The notes under the pieces were generated by a model. That model ran no database searches. It worked only from the letters and a program-made list of their open reading frames with translations, and was not told where the DNA came from. Made by a program: the position numbers and the translations under genes. A DNA stretch of 60,000 nt from Symbiodinium natans (Eukaryota > Sar > Dinophyceae > Suessiales > Symbiodiniaceae): the NCBI GenBank assembly GCA_905221605.1, contig CAJNDS010000480.1, positions 126,001 to 186,000 on the forward strand, read 5' to 3'. Below, piece after piece: positions 1 through 12,063 of the stretch (positions are counted from its first letter, which is position 1; each line of letters opens with the position of its first letter).

Positions 1-94
1 GCCTGTCCAGTCGGTCTCCGGGTCGCTGGATGACGAGGGCCTGGAGTGACAACATGTGAAAAGCATCACAGCGACACTGATCGCATTTTGGGCA

Positions 95-2000
95 TTAGTA
101 GGGCCTTGAGATTGCAACGCTCACGAGTATCCTATATCCCCTTTGAGTACTTGCCTCCACACGCTGGCCCGGCTGGATGTAATCCTCGATGTTGTCGACG
201 AAAACATCGCTGAGCTGGCCAGGAAGCTGCCGACTGCTTTGCACATTTAAGGGGGCGTCACCATGCTCTACCATACTCAGCACATCTGCCTCAGAGATGT
301 GGATCAGGCCCGACCTGCCACTCCAAGAGTCTCCAACATGTAAACCCTGCAACTTGTCTCTGAGTCTCTCAATTGGTGGCGCGCGGCACCAGCCACTCCG
401 TTCCAGCTCAACGAAAGCTCCCCACTCCACAAGTGAGGTGACGATGCCCTTGGAAGCACTGAACATGCCAGATGCAGACCAGGAACACACCTCCCAACAG
501 ATCCGCACCGTGACGATTTCGCCCGGCTTCGGCATCTCTGCCTGGAAAATTTCCTGTCAGAGCAGATCCCGTGTGCTTCGGAGCATCTCGAGCCCCACTG
601 TTAAGGAGGGCAAAGGACAGTACAGGGTGGTCCTCGAGCGTGTGTATATCAAGCTCATCCGCACGCATGGCCTCCACAAAGTGTGTCCCTTCTGAACCCT
701 ATAAGCACTCAGAGCTAGTGGGATACTGTTGCGACTTCAGGGTTTCTGCGGGATTCTGCATCCCATTCTGGCCTGTAAGAACTTGTCTTCAGGAGACTTC
801 AGCACCCTGAGGTAGAGCTACGACCCCTGACATAGTATCCTGTGAAACACAATGTAAAACACAGCCTCGCAGATAGATCCCCTGCAACAGAGTATAAGAT
901 GCGAACCGCCCGCTTACCACAGGATCCATTTGAGTCTTTCTCGCATCCTCACGGCCAGTCTCCTGCGCCTGACACAAGGCACTGATGTGAGAAGAACGAT
1001 CAAGCACAAGTCCGTCACTAGCCTAGGGCTCGACAAACGACACACATCACTTCTGGCGTGATATACTTTCAGGCACCACAAGTACCCCTGAATGAGCATC
1101 TGGGCCAATCTGGGCAATCAAACTCCGTGGAACATGCTGCATGACACAATATGCATCCTGTAGGACCGCCAGCCGGCGCACCAGATCTGCCTCAAACAGC
1201 ACCACACAAACGTCTGAAACACCCGCCGAAGAAACAATAGCAAACAACAAGTGGTGATTCTGCAGTACTAACATATACTAGCAGCGCTGTGCTTAAATCC
1301 ATAGCTGCTGTGACAGTGGCGCTGCCTTGGTCCCGGTTGTGCTGAGACCCCTTAGAGCAAACTGAAAACTCAAGTCCGACTCATCTCATCCATTTGCGAT
1401 TTAACGCCCCCGGCTTTCGATTTGCTTCCAACAGTACCGCTCTTCACACCGCTCTCTCCTGAGGCTTGCACCTCTCTTCACACAGACCGCGCAAGTCCTC
1501 TGTTGAGAACTGGCTCAGTTCACGGTGGGCCTCCCAGAAGTCTGGCAAAGCATGCCAAGCAGTGTGTCACACAGCACAAGACCAACAGCACAGGAATGCG
1601 AAGGCACAAGAAAGCCTGGCCTGGGTGAGACCGTCCGAAACCTGTGGAGCCTCTTCCTCTTCCACTGCTGCAACATCTGCGGCCTTGTCAGCCTCACTCA
1701 TGCTTTGTAAATCATCGGCTCCACAAAGATGGATATGCACTTGGGCGCTGCCGAGACATGTAAGTGGCAAGCCGATGGACGAGGCGCACCAGCCGAGACC
1801 TGTGGGCAACAGCACTATATGATTGCAATCTGACTAGCTCATTAAGGATGACTCAGGCACATTGCAAGCCCCATGGCCACCTGGACAAGTCGATGCACCA
1901 GGGCTTCTTTCTTGCCAGAAACCTTCAAAGACCTCTGCATCTTCACGGCATCATCTCCATACATGCGACAACTCTTCCCGCCGATCACATGAACTTGCAA
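95..2000 (-). CDS. S1 RNA-binding domain protein with SAP-like exon, 3' part
   Basis: Minus-strand exons running toward the left edge. The clearest block (about 535 to 95) reads PGEIVTVRI, then GIVTSLVEWGAFVELE, then SGLIHISEADVLSM, then LSDVFVDNIEDYIQPGQRVEA. Together these are the ordered strands of an S1 domain, an OB-fold that binds RNA, with short introns between them (for example a GT donor after LSM). An exon near 690-600 reads FVEAMRADELDIHTLEDHPV. Further upstream, 1,790-1,640 is an acidic linker (VAAVEEEEAPQVSDG). The exon at 1,881-1,954 contains LKVSGKKEALVHRLVQ, which resembles the second helix of a SAP motif. Whether all exons belong to one gene is inferred from strand and spacing. 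SAP plus S1 would suggest an organellar or nuclear RNA/DNA-binding factor. The gene probably continues left of position 1. Exact exon borders are uncertain; the S1 identity is fairly secure. Confidence 0.6.
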
Positions 2001-2299
2001 GACGAGAACACATCTAGATGGACTGCATGAGTCACTGAGTTCTGAGTGACACTCCTTTGCTTGCAGAGTGCTTTGAGCTCCTTGACCGTCATGCTGGACA
2101 GCTCGGCCTCGGTCGCCGTTGAACAGCTTCAAAGGTTAAAAAAAGAGAGAGAAAGCATCTGCGCTGTTCTGAACAAGCGGCCTCTATGTTTGCAGCGTCC
2201 TGCACAGGACATCCCACCAGAAACAAAAGGTGCTCCCATGCAAACCTACAAGAGGCCTGAGCGGCTTTCGCAATCAAACTCGAACACCTCCGTGAGCGC

Positions 2300-3450
2300 G
2301 CCCGCCTATGTCAACAAACATCGAGCATTTCCCCAAAGATCCGCAACCCATTCAGCCCGCTGCTCAACACCAAGCCTCAACCACAATACTGTAGGAGCGA
2401 ACGCGCCTCCCGATGTACGAATGATTGCAGCAACATCCATGGTCTATAGATGGGGCGTGCAAAGGTAAGTGATGCTTAAACTGTTATCTGAGGCGTCGGC
2501 CACTAAGCACCGAAGTGGGCCAAGTCACGAGCGTACGGATTGAGGATTGCGTCTGGCAACATGATATGCCTGACATGATGATACATATCGGTCAGAAGCG
2601 CATCTGCAAGTCAGAGCCATGGGCAAATGGTCACGAGTACTGGGCATGCAGCAACGCCTCGGCACATTCTTCCTGCCAAGTGCACCTTCCATCATCAGAT
2701 CACGCAGCCTTCTACAGAAGCGTCTACTTTCAGTCTAGCTCCGATGCAGCTTCGTGGCATTCACAAGATTGTGCCCCAAGCTCCTGCTCAGTGCTACTTG
2801 CAGACATGCTGACATGTGAGTCGGCCAGTCAGTGCCACTTGGACTTGTGAACTGCAACCTTTGCCTGGGTTCAAGCCGCCATGTCTTTTGTAGTTCGTCC
2901 GGGATCTGACAACATTATTGCGGTCATCTTGAAGCAGCACACCTCAACCTTGGCCTGCAAAGTCGCAGCGGCCATGTTCAAGACCATGTCTCGTCACATG
3001 GGGACATTGCCGAGAATGAGAACAAGATACAACGCCGCATTGCAGGCGGCAGCCCCCATGACTGTCAGATATATTTGAAGTGAAAGTACAGTTGCACAAA
3101 AAACACAAAGCTCATTGACCGAACGGCCGGCATGATGACACGATACTCTGAAGCCGGCTGCGGGGATTGAACAACACTTGAACAGACAAAACCTGATCAG
3201 TCAAAAGAAGTACACCCCCGCCACCCCCCCCCCCCGGCCACCCACCGAACACAGACACACACACACACACACACACAACAAAAAGGAACATAGACACCAG
3301 CACCTCTGTAACACACTGTACGCAGTATGAACTTGGCAGCTCGAAGGCAAGACGGTTGGTTGCAAACCGGTCAGTGATTCAATGGATGATCTTGTCGGAA
3401 TGCTTGTGGGGCACCGCGGGAATGTTGTTCATCATCTCCTGATTTGAATA
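2300..3450. other. No gene recognised; poly-C and AC microsatellite
   Basis: No exon here has a recognisable motif. A C-tract at 3,223-3,236 is followed by an (AC)n run at 3,251-3,277. Short open frames exist on both strands but carry no family signature. Confidence 0.5.
3223..3277. repeat. C-tract and AC microsatellite
   Basis: A 14-bp C-run, a short unique spacer, then about 13 AC dinucleotides. Confidence 0.95.
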
Positions 3451-3521
3451 CCATCAGGTGAGGGTGCGTCTTTCTACATATTCACACCTTCACACACACA
3501 TTCACACCCGTGGAAAACTAC

Positions 3522-3755
3522 CCTGATTTTCAGCTTCGATTCAAGCATGGTGAGCTCTACAAGCATGTCGGGGCTGCATCCCAGCTCTGCTTCAGCTGCC
3601 GCGAGAGCTTCGTTTCCGATGCGAGGCTGCAACCTGAACCGGCACATGGCCGGCGTATGGCCAGCACGAAGCTCATGAGGTGTGGGAAACACGACATCCC
3701 AGGTCGTTTCCCCAGATGCGCTCGATCACAGCGTAGACAGCGTAGGTGGCCAGCT
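3522..3755 (-). CDS. Exon-like segments of an unknown gene
   Basis: On the minus strand, 3,633-3,522 is bounded by an AG|G acceptor and a GT donor. It reads QPRIGNEALAAAEAELG, then CSPDMLVELTMLESKLKI, an amphipathic Ala/Glu-rich segment. Just upstream (about 3,755-3,705), LATYAVYAVIERIWG is a second plausible exon. No family is recognised. Support comes from amino-acid composition and splice sites only, and the plus strand is also partly open. Confidence 0.3.
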
Positions 3756-4154
3756 GAAAATGCGGCATCACACTCGCAGCTTAGAGAAGACACCCGAGAA
3801 GCAAAGTGGAGTGCCTTGCGCCGTGAGTGAAGCATTCGCAGGGAGCATCTGGGCTTCAGTTTTGCACCTGGTTAGACTCGGACCCTTCAGGCTCCGTGAC
3901 TAATTTTTTGGGGGGCTCAGCCATGGACGCAGAATAAGGGCTGACACACTAAACAGTGACAGCGGCGTCAGGAGAGTCACAACGCGTGGGTCGAGGTCAA
4001 GGCTGGAATGGCGCCACGCCGGCGCTTCAAGATGGCCTCATTGAGCGAACATGGCCTTGGGACACCCCGCAAAATGTGCTGGCAGAGAGCCCGCCGCATG
4101 GTGCCACCACACGCAACCGCCATCCTCAGCCATGAGGGATCGTTGTGAAACACT

Positions 4155-4697
4155 TTGTGCCTCCTGGCCTTCCACCTTCAAAACCTTGCGGTGAGGGATG
4201 CAGAGTTGCCGAGGCTCTTTGGGAAGCTCTTCCAGGACGCTATGAGGGATACTCTACTATTCTCTGCTATGGCAACGAAGATGCTATCTCCGGGTGGTTG
4301 GGAAAGATGCACAGGGGCATGCATGCTTCACTTCACTGCGTGCCACTGCACCTCCCCCCCCCCCCAAAGCAAGTTGGTTTCCACCTCTGGACAATTCCTC
4401 AGCCTTCGGCCGGCAGGCAGTAGGTTGCTGACGCGCCGAAGTGTCCATCCGTGGGTCTTGGGTCGGATGCCGCAGAAGCTGTTCGGAATTTTGGTGCGTG
4501 AGCTGAACGGTGAACCGAGCCAGCCTCGCCTTGTTGAGCTTTCACCTAGCGCACTAGAAGGCCTGGCACCTGAGTTCGGCCCCGAGGTGTCGCGGAGTTC
4601 GTTTCCTGGTGGGTACACCAGTCAAAACCGTTTTGCTCTGTGCTCGCATTTCCTCACTGTTGGAGGTAGCCTTCGACAAGCAGTCAGCTTCAGGTAG
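4155..4697 (+). CDS. Hypothetical open frame
   Basis: A 180-codon plus-strand frame. The second half (HPWVLGRMPQKLFGILVREL, then PRLVELSPSALEGLAPEFGP) has protein-like composition. It crosses a C-tract at about 4,352-4,364, which argues against a single continuous coding exon. It runs against the surrounding minus-strand trend. No family is recognised, and it may be a chance frame. Confidence 0.2.
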   Translation: MCLLAFHLQNLAVRDAELPRLFGKLFQDAMRDTLLFSAMATKMLSPGGWERCTGACMLHFTACHCTSPPPQSKLVSTSGQFLSLRPAGSRLLTRRSVHPWVLGRMPQKLFGILVRELNGEPSQPRLVELSPSALEGLAPEFGPEVSRSSFPGGYTSQNRFALCSHFLTVGGSLRQAVSFR

Positions 4698-4699
4698 TC

Positions 4700-6800
4700 T
4701 TCACCCAAGTTGCAGGTGCGCACCGCTACGGATTCTGTGGCACCCCGCATCCCTTCTGCAAGCCCTCGGCTCTGTCTGACCGCTGCAACTGGTCAAGTGG
4801 TCCTCACATTGACAGGACTGCTGCAGCGTGCATCACGGAGCCAGGCCTGTGCAGGCTCCTTGCAAAATGGCCTGCTGCAAATTGACAAAACTGACAACCG
4901 GAGCAAGCGCAGCACTAAACAGATGCGCTCAAACGTCGCAACAGTCTTGAGCTTGACTGCACCCGGCTGTGTTTGGCACAGGCTAGAAACAAAGTGTACT
5001 CTTCTGGTGGTCTAGAAGGTAAGGTGTCAGCTTGCATGCTCTGCGCACATGAGCTCGGCCAACTGGGCAGCTTTTGGCATGTTCAGGAGCGCCTATCCGT
5101 GCCGTCTAGCTTTGACAAGGGACCTACTTGAGCTTGCAGAGATCCAAACAGTCCCAAGACGTGGCAACAGCCAGAAGGGAAGAGATACCCAGCGCAAGCC
5201 AAACATTCAAACATTTTAGCTTTCCCTTTGTGAATCTAAGCCGAAGCCCTCTGCGTTCCCTTTCTCTACAAGACAGGGCTCCTTGCCTGGTACTTACAGG
5301 ATTGCGGTGGACTTCGGGGATTGAGGCAACTTCGGGTCTGATAGAGAGCTTCAGCGATGGACACACGCACCCGGAGGGCTCAGCTCAAGCAGAATTACTG
5401 TAGCCGTGCGTGAGCAAGCACAGTTGTGCTCAAGACGGTTGACGTGTGGCTGGAAGTTGCTGGAAGCAAGGGACTTGTTCCACAGCAGTTTCCTAAAGTT
5501 AAGTATGTTTGGGGTGAGTGTGGCAATGGCCGCAGGTTCAAGTGACAGGATGCTTCAAAAGCACTGCTGCAGCGGCTGGCGCCACCTGCAGTTGTCTAAG
5601 GTGGGAGGAACCTCGGGCATGTTGATGAAATCCGAAAAAAAAAGACTGAAGAAAGATGAACAAAGGGTGCGCGGACCAGTCAGGCCAGCTCGGCGCTTCA
5701 ACGTACGCTTGTGCCCAGACCCAGGAAGCAGGATTGCTCGGCCGCGATGCTTGTGATGCTTGTGTGTGCACAACGTGATATGCAATGTTTCAGCCTTGGA
5801 AGAATGCAAGACTAAGGGAACTGAGGCATCCAGGTGCTGGGTGTCACGCTTCCGAAGCCAAAGAGAAAGTCCTGGACGCAACAGCTGGCAGTCGTCGATG
5901 CCTTCTTCATGCACTTCGGCAACCGAATTACAGAATACTGCGCACTACTTGCCATGAAACTGCCAAGCAAATGCACGGAACTCACAGGCCCGCTTCACTT
6001 TCGCACCTTCTGTATCTACATCAATATGCACGTCAGGCGAAGGTGTCCCGTCAAGCGAAGCAAGCCTTTCCCAGCTGAATCCGGCAGAGATCTGCCGCTT
6101 TCTGCGCGAAAGCCGACTTCTAGCAGCACGCAAGACACTTGGGCGCCGACTGCAGAAACTGCGCAAAGGGACACGTCTGCTGTCAAGTCTTCACGTCGCT
6201 TCACAGTACAGCTGCTCATCGGTACAAAGAGCAGCTGGGCCCGCTAGGCAAGCTGTGTGAAGATGTTGCTGGACGCTCCAGAAAGACATGCCGAGACACG
6301 TCCATGCGCATTAAGACCGAAGCACGGCACTGCCGGCACTGCTGCAGGAAATCACATGTCTGGTTGGAGCAAATGCCAGGCTTCCTGACTAGTGCACAAG
6401 AAACGCGAGGATAGCCGAATCCAAAGCTGGGTTCTGCCCCAACACCCATACTCCACATACTCCAGGCAGGGGCACTGCAGCTACCATGCCATCTCTCCCA
6501 TCCCTTGCAAAGCTTCTGGCCTCATCTGGCTGCAAACTCCCGAAGGCTGCTTGACAGCCTTGACAGCCTCGACAGTCTAGGCTAACTTGTCGGCTTCAGC
6601 AGTTGGCTCCTGCCAGGACCTAAGCCAGAGGCGCAAAGCAGGATTGCGTAAATGGTTTTTAGGACATCAGCTAGTTCAAAACTGTTCAATGAGGTCAACG
6701 ATGCCAGTTTATCGGACCGGAAGCTTGCAGCTTGCGGATGGTGGAGGAGTAGCCGCTAGCCACTGATTGCACCGAAGGAGTGCAAAGAGAGCGAGCCCTA
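4700..6800. other. No gene recognised
   Basis: Many short overlapping frames on both strands, none with a motif, repeat or splice context I could defend. An A-run at 5,635-5,642 is the only low-complexity feature. Confidence 0.4.
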
Positions 6801-6804
6801 GCCC

Positions 6805-7191
6805 TCATTGTCTGATGTGGCGGGTGTCACAGGCCTGACGCAACAGAACAATCAAGCGCGAGACAAGCCCAGGACGAGCTTCAGGTGAGAAAAAGAGCTC
6901 AGACTCTTGAGGCACAGCCTTGCGCTTTTGCACTACTCGCAGCTGAGGGCAAATGGATTGAAGTTCCTCATCAAAGGTCGCACCCAAAGCAGCACCATGC
7001 TCCCCGAGAGTATCGCCATACGTCTTGTCCTCCCAGTTCCAGACGTAGTCAAGACACTCTCGATCCAGCGGCTTGCTTTGTCTAGTCTTATCCGTAGGAA
7101 ACTGCCAGCCCAAGAAACTTCTCATCGACCAAGGGGCTGCGCGGCACTCTGTGCCATAAAAAGAGAATCTTTGAAGAGCCTTGCTTCGCAC
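6805..7191 (-). CDS. Exon of an unknown protein
   Basis: A 128-codon minus-strand frame with strongly protein-like composition: SFLGWQFPTDKTRQSKPLDR, then ECLDYVWNWEDKTYGDTLGE, then ALGATFDEELQSICPQLRVV. Aromatic and charged residues are spread evenly and there is no low-complexity sequence. I cannot assign a family. It lies in the minus-strand block and is probably one exon, or two joined exons, of a longer gene that also uses the segments at 7.7 and 8.2 kb. Confidence 0.45.
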   Translation of the reverse strand: MRSKALQRFSFYGTECRAAPWSMRSFLGWQFPTDKTRQSKPLDRECLDYVWNWEDKTYGDTLGEHGAALGATFDEELQSICPQLRVVQKRKAVPQESELFFSPEARPGLVSRLIVLLRQACDTRHIRQ

Positions 7192-7671
7192 AGCCGCAGC
7201 ATGTCAACCGGTTGGCTACCATGTCCTATTTTGTCAGTCCTCGTAATGCACTTATTTCACTGTGTGTCTACTAGGGTCTCTTCCGGTTGTATCTCGAATG
7301 ATTCAGGGGGTTCTTCCCATTCACTCCTTCCCTCCAGGAACTACGAAGCTCCAGGGAATGCCGTTAACCAGAGTCCATCTCCTCTACCCAGGCCACCACC
7401 TCTCTACAGCAGGTGCCGGGGCAAGCTGCGATCCCCCTGCGCATCTTTTCAAGCTCTCACATCTCCAAAACCTGGACACCATCATCAATCTACTGAACAC
7501 CTCACAAGACCGGGTGCCTGGATGCTCGATGCCTCGAGGCTAAAGTTGAGGCTGGCAGTGGTCTGATGCTCTCTAGCCTGCAAGCTGAGTAGGCTACCCA
7601 GCAGGCGGAGGTCTATTGCTGCACTGTGAAGAGTGTGTCGGGGCATGTTGAGGCACACGGTGTCTGGGAAT

Positions 7672-7888
7672 GTGGTCCACCGTCAATATGCCAAAGATTG
7701 TCAAGGCGTGCTCATCCATCAGACACCTTCGGACATCTATACTTCTGCAGGAGGGTGCTGCTTTAACCATGCTTAGAGATCTCGCAAAAGCCGCCCGGAG
7801 TGGCACTCGAGCTGACTCGGCCTGGGATGCCTTCTCAGCCCTGAGCACCAAACGTCTTGCCTTAAGACTCTCGAAGACTCTACAGTAA
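7672..7888 (-). CDS. Exon-like segment of an unknown protein
   Basis: The minus-strand frame reads VFESLKARRLVLRAEKASQA, then RVPLRAAFARSLSMVKAAP, then SIDVRRCLMDEHALTIFGIL. It looks basic, helical and protein-like, with an acceptor-like AG near 7,880. No motif is recognised. It may be part of the same gene as the neighbouring minus-strand exons. Confidence 0.35.
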
Positions 7889-8135
7889 GGGCCCTTCAAA
7901 CCTAGACTCAAGATATAGCCAGGCTTAGGGTTTGGTGGCGTCGTGTCGCGCCCATTCTGCGTTGAGTTTCGCTCGGATCCTTGAATGCCAAACATCTTCG
8001 CGCTGCAGAGTGGATGGAACTCTGCTATAGTTTCAGCATGCCAAGTACCGACCCGTAAGGCACACGCGCTGCACGGGAGACATTCAACCACGGAATCGCA
8101 GGCTCGACGAGAAGTGATCCACAAGAAGCGCTCGG

Positions 8136-8375
8136 CTAGCAATCGGTTTCTGGTGCTCCATTGCTCATTGCTGAGATTATGGTCTTCCTGGTTCGGATGA
8201 GTAGCATGTGCAGTTCGATCTGTGGCACTCTCAAAAAGTGCGAGACGAAGCGGTGTTCAGCAACACCGTCATCCTCAGAGAAAGGGCGGTGCAAGTGACA
8301 CGCAGCCCAGATGCAGGCGATGCAGCCGTCCGCTTTCCACTCCGAGCCCTCCAAGCTGCCTCTGCGACTTAGCAA
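8136..8375 (-). CDS. Exon-like segment of an unknown protein
   Basis: The minus-strand frame includes SEWKADGCIACIWAACHLHR, then PFSEDDGVAEHRFVSHFLRV, then PQIELHMLLIRT. The mix of Cys, His and hydrophobic residues looks like a folded domain, but I recognise no family. Exon limits are not resolved. Confidence 0.35.
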   Translation of the reverse strand: MLSRRGSLEGSEWKADGCIACIWAACHLHRPFSEDDGVAEHRFVSHFLRVPQIELHMLLIRTRKTIISAMSNGAPETDC

Positions 8376-9234
8376 TGAAGCCCGCTTGACTGACGGCTGG
8401 GAGAATTGCTGGGAGAATTGCTGGGAGGACTGTAGCCAATTCTAGCACGTTGGCTCACACTGCTCAACACAAGCTCGGGAGGTCTGCTGGCACGTGACTT
8501 CTCAATGTTGGCAGTGGAGAGTAGCTTGACATTGGTCAGAAGAGACAAAATAGGAAACAAGGCTGGGCCCCTGAGCAGAGCTGACCTTCCCTTATGGTTC
8601 GGCATTGCATCAGAGCATAAGTCAAGAGTGGATGTGGCAAATCCGCGCGTCGGTGACGCCCCAGCAAAGGGCACACGGTTGTTGCACGGGCATCACTGGA
8701 ACCGGAGGAGCCGGTGTCTTCGAGAAACTGATGCACTCATTTAACCTCCATGCGACAGACGGATCAGCGCGGAGGAGAGAAACTTGGCACCTGCACCGAG
8801 CTCACCCTCGGCAGCGCAGGCACGATGCTCAACCCAGATTCTACGCGGTCATGATAGGTCCACTCCTACTTCTGAAGGCGGCGCGAGGACAAATGCACAA
8901 GTAGACACACGTGCCACAGAGACGCACCAACGAGGACCTGCTCGTTGTGAAACCCCTACTTTGCCCGTCTTTGACTAGTCGCATTCGACAGTCTGCAGCA
9001 CTCTCGAATCGCATTGCACGACAGAGCCTGGCAGCTCATGGCCACAGATACTGCCATCGCCCAGGGAGCGGGAGACTAGAACTGCGGCTGCACTGTATGC
9101 AGGACGAGTCGTCACTCTGACCACACAAGATCGCAACAGACCTTCGCGATGGCCTCTTTGCAACATGCTGCCCTGGGTACATGGACCTGGTTCTCCGCGT
9201 GATGTTGTGTGTCCCTCTCTCAGTTGCTGCCGTT

Positions 9235-10850
9235 ACCTTCCGACTTCGTACGGGGTGTCGGCATGAGGATTTAGCACAGCACCGGGTTTCAGCGTCAGTG
9301 CAGAGACGTTGTACAAGCCAGATTCTGGCAGGAATCTTGGAACAGAGCATGAGGCGTCTTCCATGTTGCAGACCATCATGGATCGCTTCTTCTTCGCCCC
9401 GACTGTCGCTGTTGTTTTGAGCAACAAATCTTGAAAAACCGGGTGCCGCCTTACAGCCTGGCAACAGAGGATGTTTTCAGGATGCCTCTCTACTCGCCAG
9501 TTCTTGTGGCAAGATTCAAGGTCCTTGCCTCTCATGCAGGATGGCGACAGAAGCCATTCAGCCGGCGACAACGTGTGGCGGCGAGCCTGAAGCTGCATTG
9601 TCTGCAGCTGCACGCAGGACGAATCGTCTTGCTGACTGCGCCACCCACACCAAGCTCTCTGCTCCAGAAAGCCACATGCACAAGTACCATCAACTTTGCA
9701 CCGGCACCCAAAGCGGACAACTTTGAGGGGAGGCGTGCTAATGATGGCAATTAATATGCTTCGAGGCAAGCTAATGTCCCGGCACAGGCACTCAGTGCAA
9801 AGACTGTAAAATCGATCCAATCTCAGGGGGCCTGTGATGATGGGCTGACAGATCAGACATCCTGGAGGTCCTGGAGGTCCTGGAGATCCTGAAGGTCCTG
9901 ACCCAGAAGGCCATCCGGCGCGTCCGAGCACAGGCCTGAACTGCACAAAAAACCTTGTGGAAGGGAAGGGTGTTGGGAAAGGCCGGGCTTTTGGGTTGTG
10001 CTTCTGCACTCGGGACAGCTGCAGAAAGTGAAGACATTGAGAACGGCGACAACGGTGACAACCTCACCTTCGGAGCGTCCCTGTGCCAAGCCCCGAAAGC
10101 AGTGAAGGAATTCTCCGAGGCGCGGAGACGTCCCTCTTAAGCAAGGCCGCTTCTTATATCAAACAAGGCTTGCACTTACCTGGAGGGTGCAAGCGGTAAA
10201 GTCAGCACTGTACAATTTCTGGGCACATGTCGTCGGATTGTGGCTGAAGAGTATCTGGGTAAGCATCTGCGAGCGTGCGTTGAGGGGGGAGACCCAAAAG
10301 CCACGACTAGTGCGAGCTATCAGAGTTCGTTAAAGCGTCTACTGATAAAAGCCTCGGGTCAAGGCCCCTTATTTGCACGGTGCATTCCCCAAATGTGTCA
10401 TGTTTATGACTTTCATCTTAGGTGGCAGTTGAAAAAAGGGAAGCCTTGATGTGCCTCTTTGGCGGCGTTGGGAGTCTGGCAGAAGGGTCACCAGCTCTTT
10501 CTGCTTCGGTACAGCAGCTTCACACACTGCTTCTTCAATGCCTTAAGTCACAGAGCCTCCACTCGACTGCAGTGGCCACACTGCCTGTCTCTGATCAAAT
10601 CTGAGCTCCAAACTGGAGGCATGGCGGCATGGAACACCAATGCCGCGAAATCCAGGCCCACGAAAGAGCGAAAGAATGAACACGACACGCGGGCAGCGGC
10701 TTCAGGGGGACGCCTCGGTCCCCTCGTCATCGTGAGGAGCCCCACTGGACGCTGCCCAGCCCAGGTCAGCACCAAAAAACAAAGAAAAGCAACAAAACTC
10801 ACAGCTACCACAGCTGCTCCAGGCACAACCCTGATCTGGCTTCTGAAGCT
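9235..10850 (-). CDS. Possible membrane-anchored aspartyl/asparaginyl beta-hydroxylase
   Basis: Two minus-strand exons may belong together. The upstream one (about 10,850-10,740) has a single transmembrane segment, VVPGAAVVAVSFVAFLCFLV, flanked by basic residues. The downstream one (about 9,430-9,235) reads PESGLYNVSALTLKPGAVLN, then PHADTPYEVGR, ending at a GT donor. In the Asp/Arg hydroxylase family (PF05118) the segment 'FS.L.PG..i.pH' contains the first iron-ligand His, and this exon fits that pattern. A type II membrane topology is known for the animal enzyme. The remaining catalytic exons (second His, 2-oxoglutarate Arg) were not found, so the assignment is tentative. Linking the two exons into one gene is an inference. 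Confidence 0.35.
9852..9900 (+). repeat. 9-bp collagen-like tandem repeat
   Basis: Five imperfect copies of a 9-bp unit (TCCTGGAGG and variants). On the minus strand it reads as Gly/Pro/Ser triplets. It interrupts the putative hydroxylase locus and is probably intronic. Confidence 0.7.
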
Positions 10851-11057
10851 GGTGCAGGCGGTGCAAGCTCCCGACATCTCTAGCGGTGATGCCGGCATAG
10901 AAACATCCCCTTGGCGAGCGCAGTTGGGAGTCTTCCTCATCGGTGGAGCACAGCGAATTCAATCCAAGAGAAGGTCATCCCGGTCATTCCTTGTGCTGAC
11001 ACCGAAGCCTAGGCGTCAAAAAAGAAGCTATGGGGCTATGGGGTGTGCTGCCCGTTT

Positions 11058-11122
11058 TGGTGCCACGAGAAGGCCACATGAAGGCAAGGTCGGTGCCACG
11101 AGAAGGCCACATGAAGGCAAGG
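11058..11122 (+). repeat. Tandem duplication of a 33-bp unit
   Basis: Two almost perfect adjacent copies of a unit beginning GGTGCCACGAGAAGG and ending GAAGGCAAGG. Confidence 0.8.
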
Positions 11123-11522
11123 GCGGCTCCAATGTTCGCAGATACCGTGACTGGTGCGCCTCCTTAGCTTTGATCTGGTGGGTCATTCTGCTCAAATCTA
11201 CTACAGTTTACTAAAGACTAAAGATCCTTCCAGAAATGACTTGCTGGTCTCCGCGCTCAAATCCCTCGTCTGGCGAGCCGCGACTGAGTGCCTTGGGCAT
11301 ATAGCAGCTTTTGTACCGCACAAACGAGCCCCGAACCCCACTACCCTAATCTCCACATAAACAAACACTAACGCCCCAATCAGTCATTGCCACGAAAACA
11401 CTGGAGTCGCCCGGAGGCAGGCAGAGAGCTTGCATTTATGAGACTGATGGCCAGAAGGAGACGAACGTGCTTGAGGCCCAAGATTTCGAGTCAAAGATGT
11501 GTGGCGGCGAAGACAAAAGGTC

Positions 11523-12063
11523 TCAATATAGAGATGATTGATTGGCCAGGGCTGCAGACCCGGTTTCTGCTGCCATGCCCAAGAATGGAGTGAGGTCCGC
11601 ATCGACTGGAAACTCAGCAACCTTAGCTGCCTGCCACACACGCACCCATGCCCACAAACAAGTGGCCGTGTCGTTACCGGGCTGCATGAAGCCACACAAG
11701 CTTGACGCGATTAGACCAGTGTAGCTTAGATGCCGCCATGCAGCTCCTGCTTTGCGTGGCTCAGTGTGGCTCTCTTCCCTACTTCCCTTTAAGCGCACGT
11801 CCTGAGAAGCACTCAGCACTGTGTGCCTGACGTCACCAGGCCAGGACAGGAAGGCATTCTGAAACCGAGAGCTGCTCTGGGCGTGTCATGTTCAGGCGCC
11901 GATTGCCTTGATTTTCCCCCTGCGCCTCCGCAAAGGGAACCGGCTGTGAAAAAGCGCTGGTTTGCAAAAGCTGACTGCCGGCATACTCTCTTGAAACTGT
12001 GAAAGGACGGGCCTTGCTTGACCGCACATCTAAGGTCCCATCTGGGTTTCTCACTTTGTCCAT
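11523..12063 (-). CDS. Exon-like segments of an unknown protein
   Basis: Two minus-strand segments look coding. The upstream one (12,063-11,900) starts MDKVRNPDGTLDVRSSKARP, then FTVSREYAGSQLLQTSAFSQ. The downstream one (about 11,720-11,530) reads MQPGNDTATCLWAWVRVWQA, then AKVAEFPVDADLTPFLGMAA. They could be consecutive exons of one gene. No family is recognised. Confidence 0.35.

Noticed and set aside
9233-10009. 258-codon minus frame taken as one continuous protein
   Set aside because: Only its C-terminal part looks coding. The N-terminal part translates a 9-bp repeat and low-complexity sequence, so an intron is more likely.
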